From assembly GCF_902506295.1 (NCBI RefSeq), contig NZ_LR733312.1:603064-667063 (forward strand): a stretch of DNA of 64,000 nt. Direction: 5' to 3'. The notes beneath the pieces were generated by a model, which saw nothing but the letters and a program-made list of their open reading frames with translations, did no database searches and was not told the DNA's origin. This document shows, in pieces, positions 43,662-57,599 of the stretch. Positions within the stretch are counted from its first letter, which is position 1. Each line of letters begins with the position of its first letter. The translations under genes and the position numbers were made by a program. This DNA is from Luteimonas sp. 9C. Its GTDB lineage: Bacteria; Pseudomonadota; Gammaproteobacteria; Xanthomonadales; Xanthomonadaceae.

Positions 43662-45029
43662 CTACAGGGCGCGCGCTGGCGTCGCTCGATCGTCCGCGGT
43701 GATGTCCGCGTCGGGACTGCGATGCACGCGACCGGCCGTCATGACGAAATCGACGCCCATCACCGCGTTGATATCGGCGACCGGATCGCCCGGCATGGCG
43801 ATGATGTCGGCGCGCTTTCCGGCCTCGATGACGCCCTGGTCGTCGACGCCGAGCACCGTGGCCGCATGCAGCGTCGCCGATTGCAGCGCGTACGCCGCCG
43901 GAATGCCGGCCTCGACCATGTAGAGGAATTCGCGCGCGTTGTCGCCGTGCGGGCCGACGCCCTGGTCGGTGCCGAATGCGATCGGCACCCCGGCGCGATA
44001 CGCGCGCGCCGCGGTGTCCTGGATCTGCGCGCCGATCGTCGCGGCCTTCGGCCGTACGACTTCGGGGAAGTAGCCGGGTTCCTTGGCCTTGTCGGCGACG
44101 AAGCGGCCGGCATAGATCGTCGGCACATACCAGGTGCCCCGCTGCTTCATCAGCCGCATGACTTCGTCGTCCATGTGCGTGCCGTGTTCGATGCTGGTCA
44201 CGCCGGCGAGCACCGCGCGCTTCATGCCTTCGGTCCCGTGCGCGTGCGCGGCGACGCGATAGCCGTAGTCCTTGGCGGTGTCGACGATCGCCTGCACCTC
44301 ATCCACCGTGAACTGTGGCGCATCGCCACTGCGCGCGTAGCTCAGCACGCCGCCGGTGGCGGTGATCTTGATGACGTCGCTGCCTTCTTTATAACGCTGG
44401 CGCACGGCCTGGCGCGCGTCGTCGATCGAGTTGATGACGCCTTCGGTGGGGCCGGGCGGGCCCATCAGGTGCGAGAGCATCGAGTTGTAGCCGTTGCTCG
44501 GATCGGCATGGCCGCCCGTGGTCGCGATGGACTTGCCGGCGGCGAAGATGCGCGGCCCGGGCACCAGGCCCTGGTTGATCGCATCGCGCAGATGCACGCT
44601 GACGTCGCCGCCGAGATCACGCACGGTGGTGAAGCCGGCGGACAGCGTCTTGTCGGCATAGCCGACCGCGCGGAACGCGTAGTCCACCTCATCGAGGCGA
44701 AAGCCCTCCGAATAGCTCGCCGGACTCGATTGCGAGCCAAGGTGCACGTGCAGATCCGTCCAGCCGGGCATGCAGGTGCGATCACCGAGCACGATCGATT
44801 CCACGCCGTCCTGCAGTTTCGCGCGGCCGGGAATCACCTCGCGGATCCTGCCGTCCTCGACCAGGATCGTGTGCTCGCCCAGTACGCGGCCGCTGCGCGC
44901 ATCGAACAGGCGCTCGCAGTGCACGGCAGTCTGCGTCGCGGCGCTCGCGGCAGCGGGCAACAGGAGCGCGGTCGCGAGTAGACCCAGCGATGGAAGGGCG
45001 AGCGGGCGGGCAAGGGGACGACGGGCCAT
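43662..45029 (-). CDS. Exported metal-dependent amidohydrolase (Xaa-Pro dipeptidase-like)
   Basis: A 455-residue amidohydrolase with signal peptide ([14 protein letters not shown]). The metal site HVHLG begins the TIM barrel, and the bridging lysine is in [10 protein letters not shown]. His ligands follow in YRVAAHAHG and EHGTHMDD, and the last Asp in AFGTDQG. This is the imidazolonepropionase-like/Sgx9260 branch, some of which hydrolyse Xaa-Arg/Lys dipeptides or N-acyl prolines. The ATG has a CGGAG site. Stand-alone, upstream of the diguanylate cyclase. Substrate unknown. Confidence 0.9.
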   Translation of the reverse strand: MARRPLARPLALPSLGLLATALLLPAAASAATQTAVHCERLFDARSGRVLGEHTILVEDGRIREVIPGRAKLQDGVESIVLGDRTCMPGWTDLHVHLGSQSSPASYSEGFRLDEVDYAFRAVGYADKTLSAGFTTVRDLGGDVSVHLRDAINQGLVPGPRIFAAGKSIATTGGHADPSNGYNSMLSHLMGPPGPTEGVINSIDDARQAVRQRYKEGSDVIKITATGGVLSYARSGDAPQFTVDEVQAIVDTAKDYGYRVAAHAHGTEGMKRAVLAGVTSIEHGTHMDDEVMRLMKQRGTWYVPTIYAGRFVADKAKEPGYFPEVVRPKAATIGAQIQDTAARAYRAGVPIAFGTDQGVGPHGDNAREFLYMVEAGIPAAYALQSATLHAATVLGVDDQGVIEAGKRADIIAMPGDPVADINAVMGVDFVMTAGRVHRSPDADITADDRATPARAL

Positions 45030-45091
45030 GCGGAACTCCGGAGCGGCGGCGGTCCCGGATTGAAGCACGCCGCCGCGCCGCGCGGGCGGCA

Positions 45092-49709
<4,618 letters not shown>

Positions 49710-49775
49710 ACCCGGCGTTCCATCGCCCTTCCCGCGCCGCTTGCCGCCCCCTTCCGCCTCGTCCAGACTTCGCGC

Positions 49776-50306
49776 ATGAACCGACTTCGCCCGTTTTCGA
49801 TCCGTCTTGCCGTTCTCGGCCTCGTGCTCCTGCTGCCGGCCTGCGGATTCCATCTGCGCAACGCATTGACGCTGCCGCCGGATCTCGGGCCGGTCAAGGT
49901 CACTGCGCGGGATCGCTACAGCGGTCTTGTGCAGCTGCTGAACCGTTCGCTCGACAGTGCCGGTGTCCAGCGGGCGAGCGCGAGCAGCACGGATGTCGCG
50001 ACGCTGCGGATCGAATCGGAGCGCTGGGCGTCCACGCCTTTGAGCATCGACGCGCAGGGTAGAGCGCAGGAATACACGCTCCGCTACGCGGTGGTGTTCT
50101 CGATGGTGGACGCCAATGGCGACGACATCGTGCCGGAGCAGGCGGTGGAACTCGCACGCGATTATCTGTCGATTCCCACCCAGTCCATCGGCACCGACTC
50201 CGAGCGCGACCTGCTGTCGAACGAGATGGAACGCGAGATGAGCGCGTCGATCCTGCGCCGCATCGACGCCGTGTTCCGCAATCCGCAGGAACGCGCGCGC
50301 GAGTGA
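49776..50306 (+). CDS. lptE: LPS-assembly lipoprotein LptE
   Basis: A 176-residue outer-membrane lipoprotein. The lipobox is LLPAC followed by the diagnostic GFHLR (Cys about residue 23). LptE plugs the LptD barrel and helps insert lipopolysaccharide into the outer leaflet. The order leuS-lptE-holA is conserved in many gammaproteobacteria, which supports the call. Starts 66 nt after leuS. Confidence 0.95.
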   Translation: MNRLRPFSIRLAVLGLVLLLPACGFHLRNALTLPPDLGPVKVTARDRYSGLVQLLNRSLDSAGVQRASASSTDVATLRIESERWASTPLSIDAQGRAQEYTLRYAVVFSMVDANGDDIVPEQAVELARDYLSIPTQSIGTDSERDLLSNEMEREMSASILRRIDAVFRNPQERARE

Positions 50307-50334
50307 GCGCCGTCGTGCTCGGAGTGCGCCGCCC

Positions 50335-51381
50335 GTGGAACTGAGTCCCGAGCGCCTGCCCGCGCAGCTCGACCGCGAGCCGCTGCGCCCCGCGTACCTG
50401 ATTGCCGGCCCCGAGCCGCTGCGCGTGCTGGAAGCTGCGGATGCGGTACGCGCCGCCGCGCGCGCGCAGGGGGTCGCCGAGCGCGAGGTGTTCGAGCCCG
50501 AAGGCCGCGACATCGACTGGAGCGCGGTCGAGGCCACGTTCCGGGCGCCGAGCCTGTTCGCCTCACGACGCCTGGTCGAGATCCGCCTGCCGACGACCAA
50601 ACCCGGCAAGGACGGCGCTGCGGTCATCAGCGGCTTCTGCGCCGATCCGCCGTCCGACGTCACGCTGCTGGTCACGGGCGGCGAGTGGAGCCGGCAGCAT
50701 GGCGGCAAGTGGAGCGAGGCGATCACCGGCATCGGCCATCTGGTCGTTGCCTGGCAGGTCAAGCCGCACGAGTTGGAAGGCTGGATCGAAGCGCGCCTGC
50801 GCAGTCGCAACGTGCTGGCCGATCGCGCCGCCGTGCAGCAGCTGGCCGAGCGCGTGGACGGCAACCTGCTGGCCGCGGCGCAGGAAGTCGACAAGCTCGC
50901 GCTGCTGGCCGACGGCAGCACGCTCGATGGGCCGCGGATGCAGGCGCTGGTTGCCGATGCCGCGCGTTTCGACGTGTTCCGTCTGCTCGACGCCACCCTC
51001 AACGGCCAGCCGACCCAGGTCGTGCGCATGCTCGCCGGTCTGCGCGCCGAGGGCGCGGCGATTCCGGCGCTGATGGGCATGGTGGTCATGGAACTCGCGC
51101 GCGCCGCGCAGCTGGCGCAGGTGCAGGCCCGCGGCGGCAACATGGCCAACGAATTCAAGGCGCAGCGCATCTGGGACGCCCGCCAAGCGGGTTATCGCCG
51201 GGCGCTGCAGCGCCACCCCGAGGCGCGCTGGGTACGGTTCGTCGCCGAGGCCGGGCGGGTCGACCGCATCGCCAAGGGCCGCGGCCGCTGGGGTCAGGAT
51301 CCCGTCGACGGCTGGCTTGCACTGGAACGCCTCCTGGTGGCGGTCGCCGATGCACGCGCCGGCGCACTGCTGGCAGCCTGA
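50335..51381 (+). CDS. holA: DNA polymerase III delta subunit
   Basis: A 348-residue protein, the clamp-loader subunit that opens the beta sliding clamp. It is 348 residues, near the usual 340-345, and opens with LSPERLPAQLDREPLRPAYLIAGPEPL, matching HolA N-termini. Clamp-loader AAA+-like domains are present but, as normal for delta, no active Walker motif. The GTG start follows GGAG at 50321-50324. Located after lptE, the usual neighbour. Confidence 0.93.
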   Translation: MELSPERLPAQLDREPLRPAYLIAGPEPLRVLEAADAVRAAARAQGVAEREVFEPEGRDIDWSAVEATFRAPSLFASRRLVEIRLPTTKPGKDGAAVISGFCADPPSDVTLLVTGGEWSRQHGGKWSEAITGIGHLVVAWQVKPHELEGWIEARLRSRNVLADRAAVQQLAERVDGNLLAAAQEVDKLALLADGSTLDGPRMQALVADAARFDVFRLLDATLNGQPTQVVRMLAGLRAEGAAIPALMGMVVMELARAAQLAQVQARGGNMANEFKAQRIWDARQAGYRRALQRHPEARWVRFVAEAGRVDRIAKGRGRWGQDPVDGWLALERLLVAVADARAGALLAA

Positions 51382-51389
51382 CCGCGGCG

Positions 51390-52049
51390 ATGACGCTGCA
51401 CCTGGTCTACGGCGGCACCTTCGATCCGATCCACCGCGGGCATCTGGCGATCGCCTGCGCCGCGCGCGATGCACTCGGCTGCACGGTGCACCTGATGCCG
51501 GCCGGCGATCCGCCGCATCGTGCGCCGCCGGGCGCCGATGGCGCGATGCGTGCGGCGATGGTCGCGCGGGCGATCGAGGGCGTGCCGGGCCTCGTGCTCG
51601 ACCGCCGCGAGCTGCACCGCCAGGGCCGCAGCTTCACGGTCGACACGCTGGCCGAGCTGCGCGAGGAGCTGGGTCCCGCCAGGCCGCTGGCCTGGCTGGT
51701 CGGGGCCGACAGCCTGCTGGGCCTGCCGGGCTGGCACCGCTGGCATGATCTCTTCGGGCTCGCGCATCTGGTCGTCGCCGAACGGCCGGGCAGTGCGCTG
51801 GACGCGGCACTGCCTGCCGGACTCGCCGATGCACTGCGCGACCGGTGGACCCGCGCGCCGCTGGATCTGCAGGCGGCACCCGCCGGTCGGGTGTTGCGCC
51901 TGCTCCAGCCGCTGTCGCACGAGTCGGCGACCGCGGTGCGCGCCCGTCTGTCCGCAGGCGCATCGACCGGCGATGCACTCGTGCCTGCCGTCGCCGCATT
52001 CATCCAGGAGAAGGGGTTGTACGGAGCCGCCGCCCGCGCTCCGCTATAA
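51390..52049 (+). CDS. nadD: Nicotinate-nucleotide adenylyltransferase
   Basis: A 219-residue nucleotidyltransferase that makes nicotinate adenine dinucleotide in NAD synthesis. The T/HxGH-type motif is GGTFDPIHRGHLA near the N-terminus; the second signature is SHESATAVRARL near the C-terminus (ISSTxxR equivalent). Length fits the family. It starts 8 nt after holA. Its stop codon TAA lies inside a consensus -10 box used by rsfS. Confidence 0.94.
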   Translation: MTLHLVYGGTFDPIHRGHLAIACAARDALGCTVHLMPAGDPPHRAPPGADGAMRAAMVARAIEGVPGLVLDRRELHRQGRSFTVDTLAELREELGPARPLAWLVGADSLLGLPGWHRWHDLFGLAHLVVAERPGSALDAALPAGLADALRDRWTRAPLDLQAAPAGRVLRLLQPLSHESATAVRARLSAGASTGDALVPAVAAFIQEKGLYGAAARAPL

Positions 52050-52050
52050 T
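52045..52050 (+). promoter_or_regulatory. Consensus -10 box (TATAAT) overlapping the nadD stop
   Basis: TATAAT, a perfect sigma-70 -10 hexamer, contains the nadD TAA stop (52047-52049) and precedes the rsfS TTG by 27 nt. No good -35 is seen, so the promoter may be extended or weak. It suggests rsfS-rlmH can be transcribed separately from nadD. Confidence 0.5.
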
Positions 52051-52077
52051 TTCCGCCGCACTTTCCGAGCCAGACCC

Positions 52078-52491
52078 TTGTCCAATCCCGCACACGTCAT
52101 CAAGACCCGCCTGCCCGAGCCGCCGCCGTCCCCGGACGCGCTCCTCGAAGTGGCCCGCGCCGCCGTCGCTGAGATCAAGGCCGTCGATGTGGTCGACATC
52201 GACGTGCGTGGTCGCAGCAGCGTCTGCGATTTCATGGTCATCGCGTCGGGCACGTCGAGCCGCCACGTCAAGTCGATCGCCGACGAAGTGGTCAAGCACG
52301 CCAAGAAGCTCGGCTGCCAGCCGCTGGGCGTCGAGGGCGAGCGCGAGGCCGAGTGGGTGCTCGTCGATCTGGGTGACGTTGTCGTCCACGTGATGCTGCC
52401 GCGGGTGCGCGAGTTCTATGCGCTCGAGCGCCTGTGGACCGTCGGCGACCAGCCGCCGGACGAGTCGCGCGGCCCGCGTCGCGATGCCTGA
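52078..52491 (+). CDS. rsfS: Ribosomal silencing factor RsfS
   Basis: A 137-residue protein of the RsfS/Iojap family, which binds ribosomal protein uL14 and blocks subunit joining during starvation. The core DVVDIDVRGRSSVCDFMVIASG and ESREAEWVLVDLGDVVVHVM-like segment are diagnostic. No ATG or GTG fits; a TTG at 52078 gives a family-like N-terminus and is preferred. The nadD-rsfS-rlmH order is widely conserved. Confidence 0.93.
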   Translation: MSNPAHVIKTRLPEPPPSPDALLEVARAAVAEIKAVDVVDIDVRGRSSVCDFMVIASGTSSRHVKSIADEVVKHAKKLGCQPLGVEGEREAEWVLVDLGDVVVHVMLPRVREFYALERLWTVGDQPPDESRGPRRDA

Positions 52492-52530
52492 TCGCGGCAT
52501 CCCGGCACATCCGCCGGGATCCCCGGCGAC

Positions 52531-53004
52531 GTGAAAGCGAAGCTGATCGCCGTCGGCGAACGCGCCCCCGGCTGGGTGGCCGAGGGTTTCGCCGAATACC
52601 GCAAGCGGCTGTCGCACTGGCTGCCGCTGGATCTGATCGAAGTCGAGCCCGGCCTGCGTGGCAAAGGCCGCGACACCGTGCGCGCGATGTCCGACGAAGG
52701 CGCGCGCGTGCTCGCCGCGATTCCGCGCGACGCGCTGGTGGTCGCGCTCGATGGCCGCGGCCGGCTGCATTCGTCCGAAGATCTCGCGCAGCGCCTCGAG
52801 CACTGGCGCATGCAGGGACGCGACCTCGCGTTCCTGATCGGCGGGCCGGAAGGGCACGCGCCCGATGTGCTCGCACGCGCCGACGAGCGCTGGTCGCTCG
52901 GGCCGTTGACGCTGCCGCACATGCTGGTGCGCCTGGTGCTGGCCGAGCAGGTCTACCGCTCGGCGGCCATGCTGGCGAACCATCCGTACCACCGCGCTGG
53001 GTAG
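52531..53004 (+). CDS. rlmH: 23S rRNA (pseudouridine1915-N3)-methyltransferase RlmH
   Basis: A 157-residue SPOUT-fold methyltransferase acting on position 1915 of 23S rRNA in the 70S ribosome. The knot motifs are FLIGGPEGHAPDV and the C-terminal LPHMLVRLVLAEQVYRS, with the ending HPYHRAG as expected. Begins at a GTG 39 nt after rsfS. Last gene of the leuS-rlmH run. Confidence 0.96.
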   Translation: MKAKLIAVGERAPGWVAEGFAEYRKRLSHWLPLDLIEVEPGLRGKGRDTVRAMSDEGARVLAAIPRDALVVALDGRGRLHSSEDLAQRLEHWRMQGRDLAFLIGGPEGHAPDVLARADERWSLGPLTLPHMLVRLVLAEQVYRSAAMLANHPYHRAG

Positions 53005-53293
53005 CTGCCGCGCGTCGATCTGATCGATCGGTGGCGCTGTCTCTGGATACTCGTCCGTGCGGTGCGTTTCGCAACGCATCGAAGCGTCATGACGGCACGA
53101 CCAGACAAGCGGCTGTTGGAAGCCAATGGAATGAAGGGAGTGACGTGTTGCTTCCTTGCGTTCTGCAGGAAAGTGCCGGTTTGCTTTCCCTGTGACCGGC
53201 TCCTCATCCGACGCGCGAACACCTCCCCCTGAGGGAGAGGTGCTCGGTGCCCGCTCGCTACAACATGCGGATCGGGCTGGGTGCAGGCTCGGG
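53005..53293. other. Intergenic region after rlmH
   Basis: A 289-nt gap between convergent rlmH and the TonB-like gene. Near 53220-53245 there is an imperfect hairpin, CACCTCCCCC-TGAGGG-AGAGGTG type, which resembles common Xanthomonadaceae intergenic repeats. No gene with a credible start is seen. Sequence character here is a little less regular than in neighbouring coding DNA. Confidence 0.4.
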
Positions 53294-53986
53294 TTACCCC
53301 TTCGACAGATTGAACGCGATCGGCACCAGTCCGATCGCCTCCACCGGCACGCCATCGCGCATCGCCGGCTGGAAGGTCCACGTCCGCTGCACGTGGCGAA
53401 GGGCAGCGCGATCGAGGTCGCGGTTGCCGCTGCTGCGGTGGATGCGCACGTCCATCGGGCGGCCATCGATGCCGACGTGGACTTCCAGCAACACCACACC
53501 CTCGGCACCGGCGGTCAGCGCCGCACGCGGATAATCGGGTGCGGGTGCGCTCGCGTACTGCAGCGCGATGCCGGACACCGGCGTGGTGTCGATCACGGTC
53601 GGCGTGACAGCCACTGGCGGGCCTTCGATCGTCGGCAGGGCGGGCAGGGTGCCCGCATCGACGAGGATCGCGGCCTCGACCGGTGCGATCCGCGGCAGCG
53701 TCTGTTGCGGCACGACCGGTGACGGCGTGCTGCGCGGCTGCACCACCTCGACCCGTTCGGGCGGCAGCTCGGGCTTCGGCGCGGGCGGGGTGATCCAGTT
53801 GAATTCCTGCTTGCGCTCCGGCAGGGCGTATTCGAGCGCGTCGCGACTGGCCGGCACCAGCAGCACCATGAACAGCATGGCATTGAGGGCGAGGGTGCCG
53901 CTGAGTCCGACGATGCGCACCGCATCGGGACGTGACGGTTCGTGGACGGGTCCGCGCATGCGGGGACCAATGGGCTGCAGCACCAT
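53294..53986 (-). CDS. TonB-like energy transducer
   Basis: A 230-residue protein with one N-terminal helix (IVGLSGTLALNAMLFMVLLV), a Pro-rich linker (ITPPAPKPELPPERVEVVQP) and a C-terminal TonB domain (ALTAGAEGVVLLEVHVGIDGRPMDVRIHRSSG, then ALRHVQRTWTFQPA). It links proton-motive force to outer-membrane receptors, or belongs to the related energy-transducer group. A very strong AGGAGGTGG site sets the ATG. No ExbB/ExbD genes are adjacent in the window. Confidence 0.88.
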   Translation of the reverse strand: MVLQPIGPRMRGPVHEPSRPDAVRIVGLSGTLALNAMLFMVLLVPASRDALEYALPERKQEFNWITPPAPKPELPPERVEVVQPRSTPSPVVPQQTLPRIAPVEAAILVDAGTLPALPTIEGPPVAVTPTVIDTTPVSGIALQYASAPAPDYPRAALTAGAEGVVLLEVHVGIDGRPMDVRIHRSSGNRDLDRAALRHVQRTWTFQPAMRDGVPVEAIGLVPIAFNLSKG

Positions 53987-54385
53987 GCACCACCTCCTGT
54001 GTGCGGGCCGGATGGCCCGTGGAAGCGTCAACGTGGCAGCGGTGGCCATGGGGTCGAAGGCCAGCCGCGCCGTCGCATCGTCGTCCCGAACCTGCGCCGA
54101 TCGGGGCGGGACGACAAGACCGCCCCGACGAACGGAGACCTGCGCGGGATTGGCGGCACGTCGCCGAGACGCGCGCAGGCACGGACTCCACGGCGTGCGA
54201 GCTGCCCGGCCGGCCGATCTGGGCCCCGATCCACGCGTCCCGAGCTGTTCGAGCGCGACTCCATTGGCCCGGGCCGCGCAGCGGCGCACGACACGTCGAG
54301 CGCGGCGCGCGTCCTGCCTGTGCGGCATCCGGATACGACAGGGCCCGCGCATGGCGGGCCCTGTCAGTGCGTGTCCGGCCGAGGC
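53987..54385. other. 399-nt intergenic region upstream of the TonB-like gene
   Basis: This stretch should carry the promoter of the TonB-like gene. A TTGACG hexamer on the minus strand (54031-54026) is a possible -35, without a clear -10. The stem-loop at 54337-54365 lies at its far end. No open frame in it has a start signal that I would trust. Confidence 0.5.
54337..54365. terminator. 12-bp GC stem-loop downstream of the small ORF
   Basis: GACAGGGCCCGC and its exact complement enclose a 5-nt GCATG loop, 20 nt after the stop of the 57-residue gene. It is positioned to end the SIMPL/small-protein transcript. No U-run follows on either strand. Confidence 0.55.
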
Positions 54386-54559
54386 TCAGTCCTCGGGCAT
54401 GTTCTCCGGCTCCCGGTCGAGGCCGCCGTCGTCGGGGTTCTGATCCCCGGTATCCGCCGGCTGCTGGGCGTCGCCCTTGTCGGTCGGGTTCTTTTCCGGA
54501 TATCCGGGATTCTGGCCGGGCTTGGTCGCCGGTTCGGGGGTGGTCCTGTTTTGGCTCAT
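54386..54559 (-). CDS. 57-residue disordered hydrophilic protein
   Basis: A small gene placed 1 nt after the SIMPL gene stop, same strand. Its protein begins MSQNRTTPEPATKPGQNPGY and ends REPENMPED. It is rich in Pro, Asn, Asp, Gly and Gln, has no hydrophobic core and repeats N-P-x motifs (GQNPGYPEKNPTDKGD, DQNPDDGGLD), so it is probably intrinsically disordered and acidic. The frame has coding bias (G/C at third positions) and a GGGAC site. Function unknown; coupling to the SIMPL gene suggests co-expression. Confidence 0.65.
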   Translation of the reverse strand: MSQNRTTPEPATKPGQNPGYPEKNPTDKGDAQQPADTGDQNPDDGGLDREPENMPED

Positions 54560-54560
54560 G

Positions 54561-55292
54561 TCAGCGTCCCAGTTCGAAAACGATGTCGAGGTTGGCGGTC
54601 AGGGTGGTTTCGCCCGGTGAGACCGAGGTCTCCGGTGCGCTGTCGGCCATCGCACGCATCGCCATCATCGGACGCGGCGCCGTGAAGCCGCCGCCCTCGC
54701 TGATGCTGACGATGCGACGCACACGCATGCCGAGCGACGCCGCATAGACCTCGGCCCGGGCCTGCGCCTTCTTCAGCGCATCGGCGCGCGCCAGGTCCTG
54801 CACGCCGTCGGCGTCCTCGATCTCGAACGTCGGGCCGTTGATCTGGTTGGCACCGCTGGCGACCAGCGCATCGAGCACCTGGCCGAGCTTGCCGATGTCG
54901 CGCACCTTGAGGTTGACCGTGTTGCTGGCCTGGTAGCCGGTGATCGCCGGCGGCTGGTTCTCGGCGTAACGGTACTGCGGGCTGAGATTGATGCCGGACG
55001 TCTGCACATCGCGCTCGGCGATGCCGGCGGCCTTGATCGCCGCCATCAGCGTGGACATCTGCTCGGCATTGGCGCGCATCGCCGCATTGGCGTCGGCGGC
55101 CTGGGTCACGACGCCGGTCGAGAGCGTGGCGATGTCGGGCGCACGGCTGGCTTCGGCCTGGGCCGAAATCGACAGCAGCGTGCCGTCGCTGGGGGCGGCG
55201 TGGTGCGTGGCGGGCTGGGCGCTGGCGGTCATCGTCAGGGTTCCGAGGGCGAGGCCGCAGGCGAGCAGCAGGGGGCGGGGGATCAGGTGCAT
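54561..55292 (-). CDS. SIMPL domain (DUF541) exported protein
   Basis: A 243-residue exported protein. The signal peptide (LLLACGLALGTLTMTASAQ) is followed by a SIMPL/DUF541 domain: LLSISAQAEASRAPDIATLSTGVVT, then GIAERDVQTSGINLSPQYRY, then ALKKAQARAEVYAASLGMRV. SIMPL proteins are periplasmic or surface proteins of unclear function (BP26/OMP28-like). Start MHLIPRPLL has a GGAG site. Probably co-transcribed with the small gene downstream. Confidence 0.9.
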   Translation of the reverse strand: MHLIPRPLLLACGLALGTLTMTASAQPATHHAAPSDGTLLSISAQAEASRAPDIATLSTGVVTQAADANAAMRANAEQMSTLMAAIKAAGIAERDVQTSGINLSPQYRYAENQPPAITGYQASNTVNLKVRDIGKLGQVLDALVASGANQINGPTFEIEDADGVQDLARADALKKAQARAEVYAASLGMRVRRIVSISEGGGFTAPRPMMAMRAMADSAPETSVSPGETTLTANLDIVFELGR

Positions 55293-55411
55293 TCGAGGCT
55301 CCGTTGAGATGAACAAGGGTCGTCACGCACCGGTGAACGGCCCGTGAGCCGGTCCGGGGTTACGCATGTTCAGCCGGCGGTCGGACACCGCCCGCACGGT
55401 ATCCTTCCCGG

Positions 55412-56020
55412 ATGCTGCATCTGGCTTCGCAATCCCCCCGCCGCCGCGATCTCCTGGCCCGTCTCGGACTGTCCTTCGGGCGGGTCGACGTCGACGTGCC
55501 CGAGGTCCGGAGCGCCGGCGAATCCGCTGCCGATTACGTCGTGCGCGTGGCGGCCGACAAGGCGCGGGCCGGCCTGCGGGCGCTCATCGAATCCGGCGAG
55601 CCGGATGATGCGATCGTGCTGGGCGCGGACACCGAGGTCGTGCTCGACGGCGTCGTGTTCGGCAAGCCGCGCGACGCCGCCGATGCGACGCGCATGTTGC
55701 AGGCGCTCTCGGGCCGCACGCACCGGGTGATCTCGGCCGTGGTCCTGGCCGGCATCGGCCGGCAGGCCGAGGCGACCGTGATCACCGAGGTCACGTTCGA
55801 TGTGCTCGACGCCGACACCATCGCGGCCTACGTCGCCAGCGGCGAGCCGCACGGGAAAGCCGGCGCGTATGCGATCCAGGGCGGCGCCGAGCTGTTCGTC
55901 ATACGCATGGACGGCAGCCATTCGGGCGTGATCGGGCTGCCGCTGCAGCAGACCGCAGCGCTGCTGCGATCGTTCGGACTGCAGCCGCAGCCCTTCGCCA
56001 TTTACGACCACAAGGCGTGA
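55412..56020 (+). CDS. maf: Maf family nucleotide pyrophosphatase (YhdE type)
   Basis: A 202-residue Maf-fold enzyme that hydrolyses non-canonical or excess dNTPs. The start [12 protein letters not shown] is the Maf signature; [12 protein letters not shown] supplies the metal-binding acid and GKPRDAADA the second motif. The late [15 protein letters not shown] is typical of the YhdE (dTTP/UTP) branch. It sits directly upstream of rng, the common partner. Length is standard. Confidence 0.93.
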   Translation: MLHLASQSPRRRDLLARLGLSFGRVDVDVPEVRSAGESAADYVVRVAADKARAGLRALIESGEPDDAIVLGADTEVVLDGVVFGKPRDAADATRMLQALSGRTHRVISAVVLAGIGRQAEATVITEVTFDVLDADTIAAYVASGEPHGKAGAYAIQGGAELFVIRMDGSHSGVIGLPLQQTAALLRSFGLQPQPFAIYDHKA

Positions 56021-56027
56021 CACGGAC

Positions 56028-57548
56028 ATGTCCGAAGAGATCCTGATCAACGTGACGCCGCGCGAGACCCGCGTGGCGGTGGTCGAGAACGGCATGCTGC
56101 AGGAGCTGCACATCGAACGCGGCTGGCGGCGCGGCGTGGTCGGCAACATCTACAAGGGCAAGGTGCAGCGGGTCATGCCGGGCATGCAGGCGGCGTTCGT
56201 CGACATCGGCCTGGAACGCGCGGCGTTCCTGCACGCCAACGACGTGATGCGCCCGCCGCAGACCGGCACCGACGGCGACGGCGCGGGCGACAGCCTGTTC
56301 CCCTCGACCGCGCCGACGCTGCCGGTCACCGAGCTGCTGCGCGACGGCCAGGACATCGTGGTGCAGGTGGTCAAGGATCCGATCGGCACCAAGGGCGCGC
56401 GTCTGACGACGCAGATCAGCATTCCCTCGCGTTATCTCGTGCTGTTGCCGCAGTCGCGGGTGGTCGGTGTGTCGGCGCGGATCGAGGACGACGTCGAGCG
56501 CACGCGGCTCAAGACCCTGGTCTCCGAACTGGCCGCGGCGACCGGCGGTCACGGCTACATCGTGCGGACCAACGCGGAAGGCCAGAGTGCCGAAGCGCTG
56601 GCCGAGGACATCGCCTATCTGCAACGCGCCTGGGCGCTGATCGGACACACCACGGGCGACTCGCGCGTCGGCGCGCGGGTCTACGAGGATCTGACGCTGC
56701 CGATGCGTGCGGTGCGTGACCTGATGCGCCGCGATGTCGACAAGGTCAAGGTCGATTCGCGCGATACCTACGAGAAGCTCTGCATCTTCGCCGCGCAGTA
56801 CCTGCCGGCGCCGGGTCCTGCGGAGCAGGCGCGTTTGGTCGACCGCATCGAGTGCTACACCGGCACGCGGCCGATCTTCGATCTCTACGGCGTCGAGGAC
56901 GAGATCCAGCGCGCCCTGAAGAAGGACGTGCCGCTGAAGTCCGGCGGCTATCTGGTCATCGACCAGACCGAGGCGATGACCACGGTCGACGTCAACACCG
57001 GCTCGTTCCTCGGCCAGCGCAATCTCGAGGAAACGGTGTTCCGCACCAATCTCGAGGCGGCCCAGTCGGTCGCGCGCCAGCTGCGCCTGCGCAATCTCGG
57101 CGGGATCATCGTCATCGACTTCATCGACATGGTGGACCCCGAGCACAAGCGCCAGGTGCTGCGCACGCTGGAGAAGTCGCTCGCCAAGGACCACGCCAAG
57201 ACCACGGTCTACGATTTCTCGCCGCTGGGCCTGGTCGAAATGACCCGCAAGCGCACGGTGGAGAGCCTGGAACGCCAGCTCGGCGAGACCTGCACGGCCT
57301 GCAACGGGCGCGGCATCGTCAAGACGATCGAGACCGTGACCTACGAGATCTTCCGCGAGATCGTCCGCGCGGTGCGCCAGTTCGAGGCCGAACGTCTGCT
57401 GGTGATCGCGTCGCCGAAGGTCGTGTCGACGATCACCGACGAGGAGTCGGCGGCCGTGGTCGAGCTGGAAGAGTTCCTCGGCAAGTCGATCCGCTTCCAG
57501 TCCGACGACCAGTACCTGCAGGAACAGTTCGACGTTGTACTGCTCTGA
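56028..57548 (+). CDS. rng: Ribonuclease G
   Basis: A 506-residue RNase E/G-family endoribonuclease without the long C-terminal scaffold of RNase E, so RNase G. The S1 domain begins near IYKGKVQRVMPGMQAAFVDIG. Catalytic acids lie in VDVNTGSFLG and IVIDFIDM, and the zinc-link CTACNGRG is present. It processes the 5' end of 16S rRNA and decays some mRNAs. Starts 7 nt after maf. Followed by yhdP. Confidence 0.96.
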   Translation: MSEEILINVTPRETRVAVVENGMLQELHIERGWRRGVVGNIYKGKVQRVMPGMQAAFVDIGLERAAFLHANDVMRPPQTGTDGDGAGDSLFPSTAPTLPVTELLRDGQDIVVQVVKDPIGTKGARLTTQISIPSRYLVLLPQSRVVGVSARIEDDVERTRLKTLVSELAAATGGHGYIVRTNAEGQSAEALAEDIAYLQRAWALIGHTTGDSRVGARVYEDLTLPMRAVRDLMRRDVDKVKVDSRDTYEKLCIFAAQYLPAPGPAEQARLVDRIECYTGTRPIFDLYGVEDEIQRALKKDVPLKSGGYLVIDQTEAMTTVDVNTGSFLGQRNLEETVFRTNLEAAQSVARQLRLRNLGGIIVIDFIDMVDPEHKRQVLRTLEKSLAKDHAKTTVYDFSPLGLVEMTRKRTVESLERQLGETCTACNGRGIVKTIETVTYEIFREIVRAVRQFEAERLLVIASPKVVSTITDEESAAVVELEEFLGKSIRFQSDDQYLQEQFDVVLL

Positions 57549-57599
57549 CCGCCCCCGCTGGAGACGTGCACATCCGGCGTCGGCCGTGTGGGCACGGGC

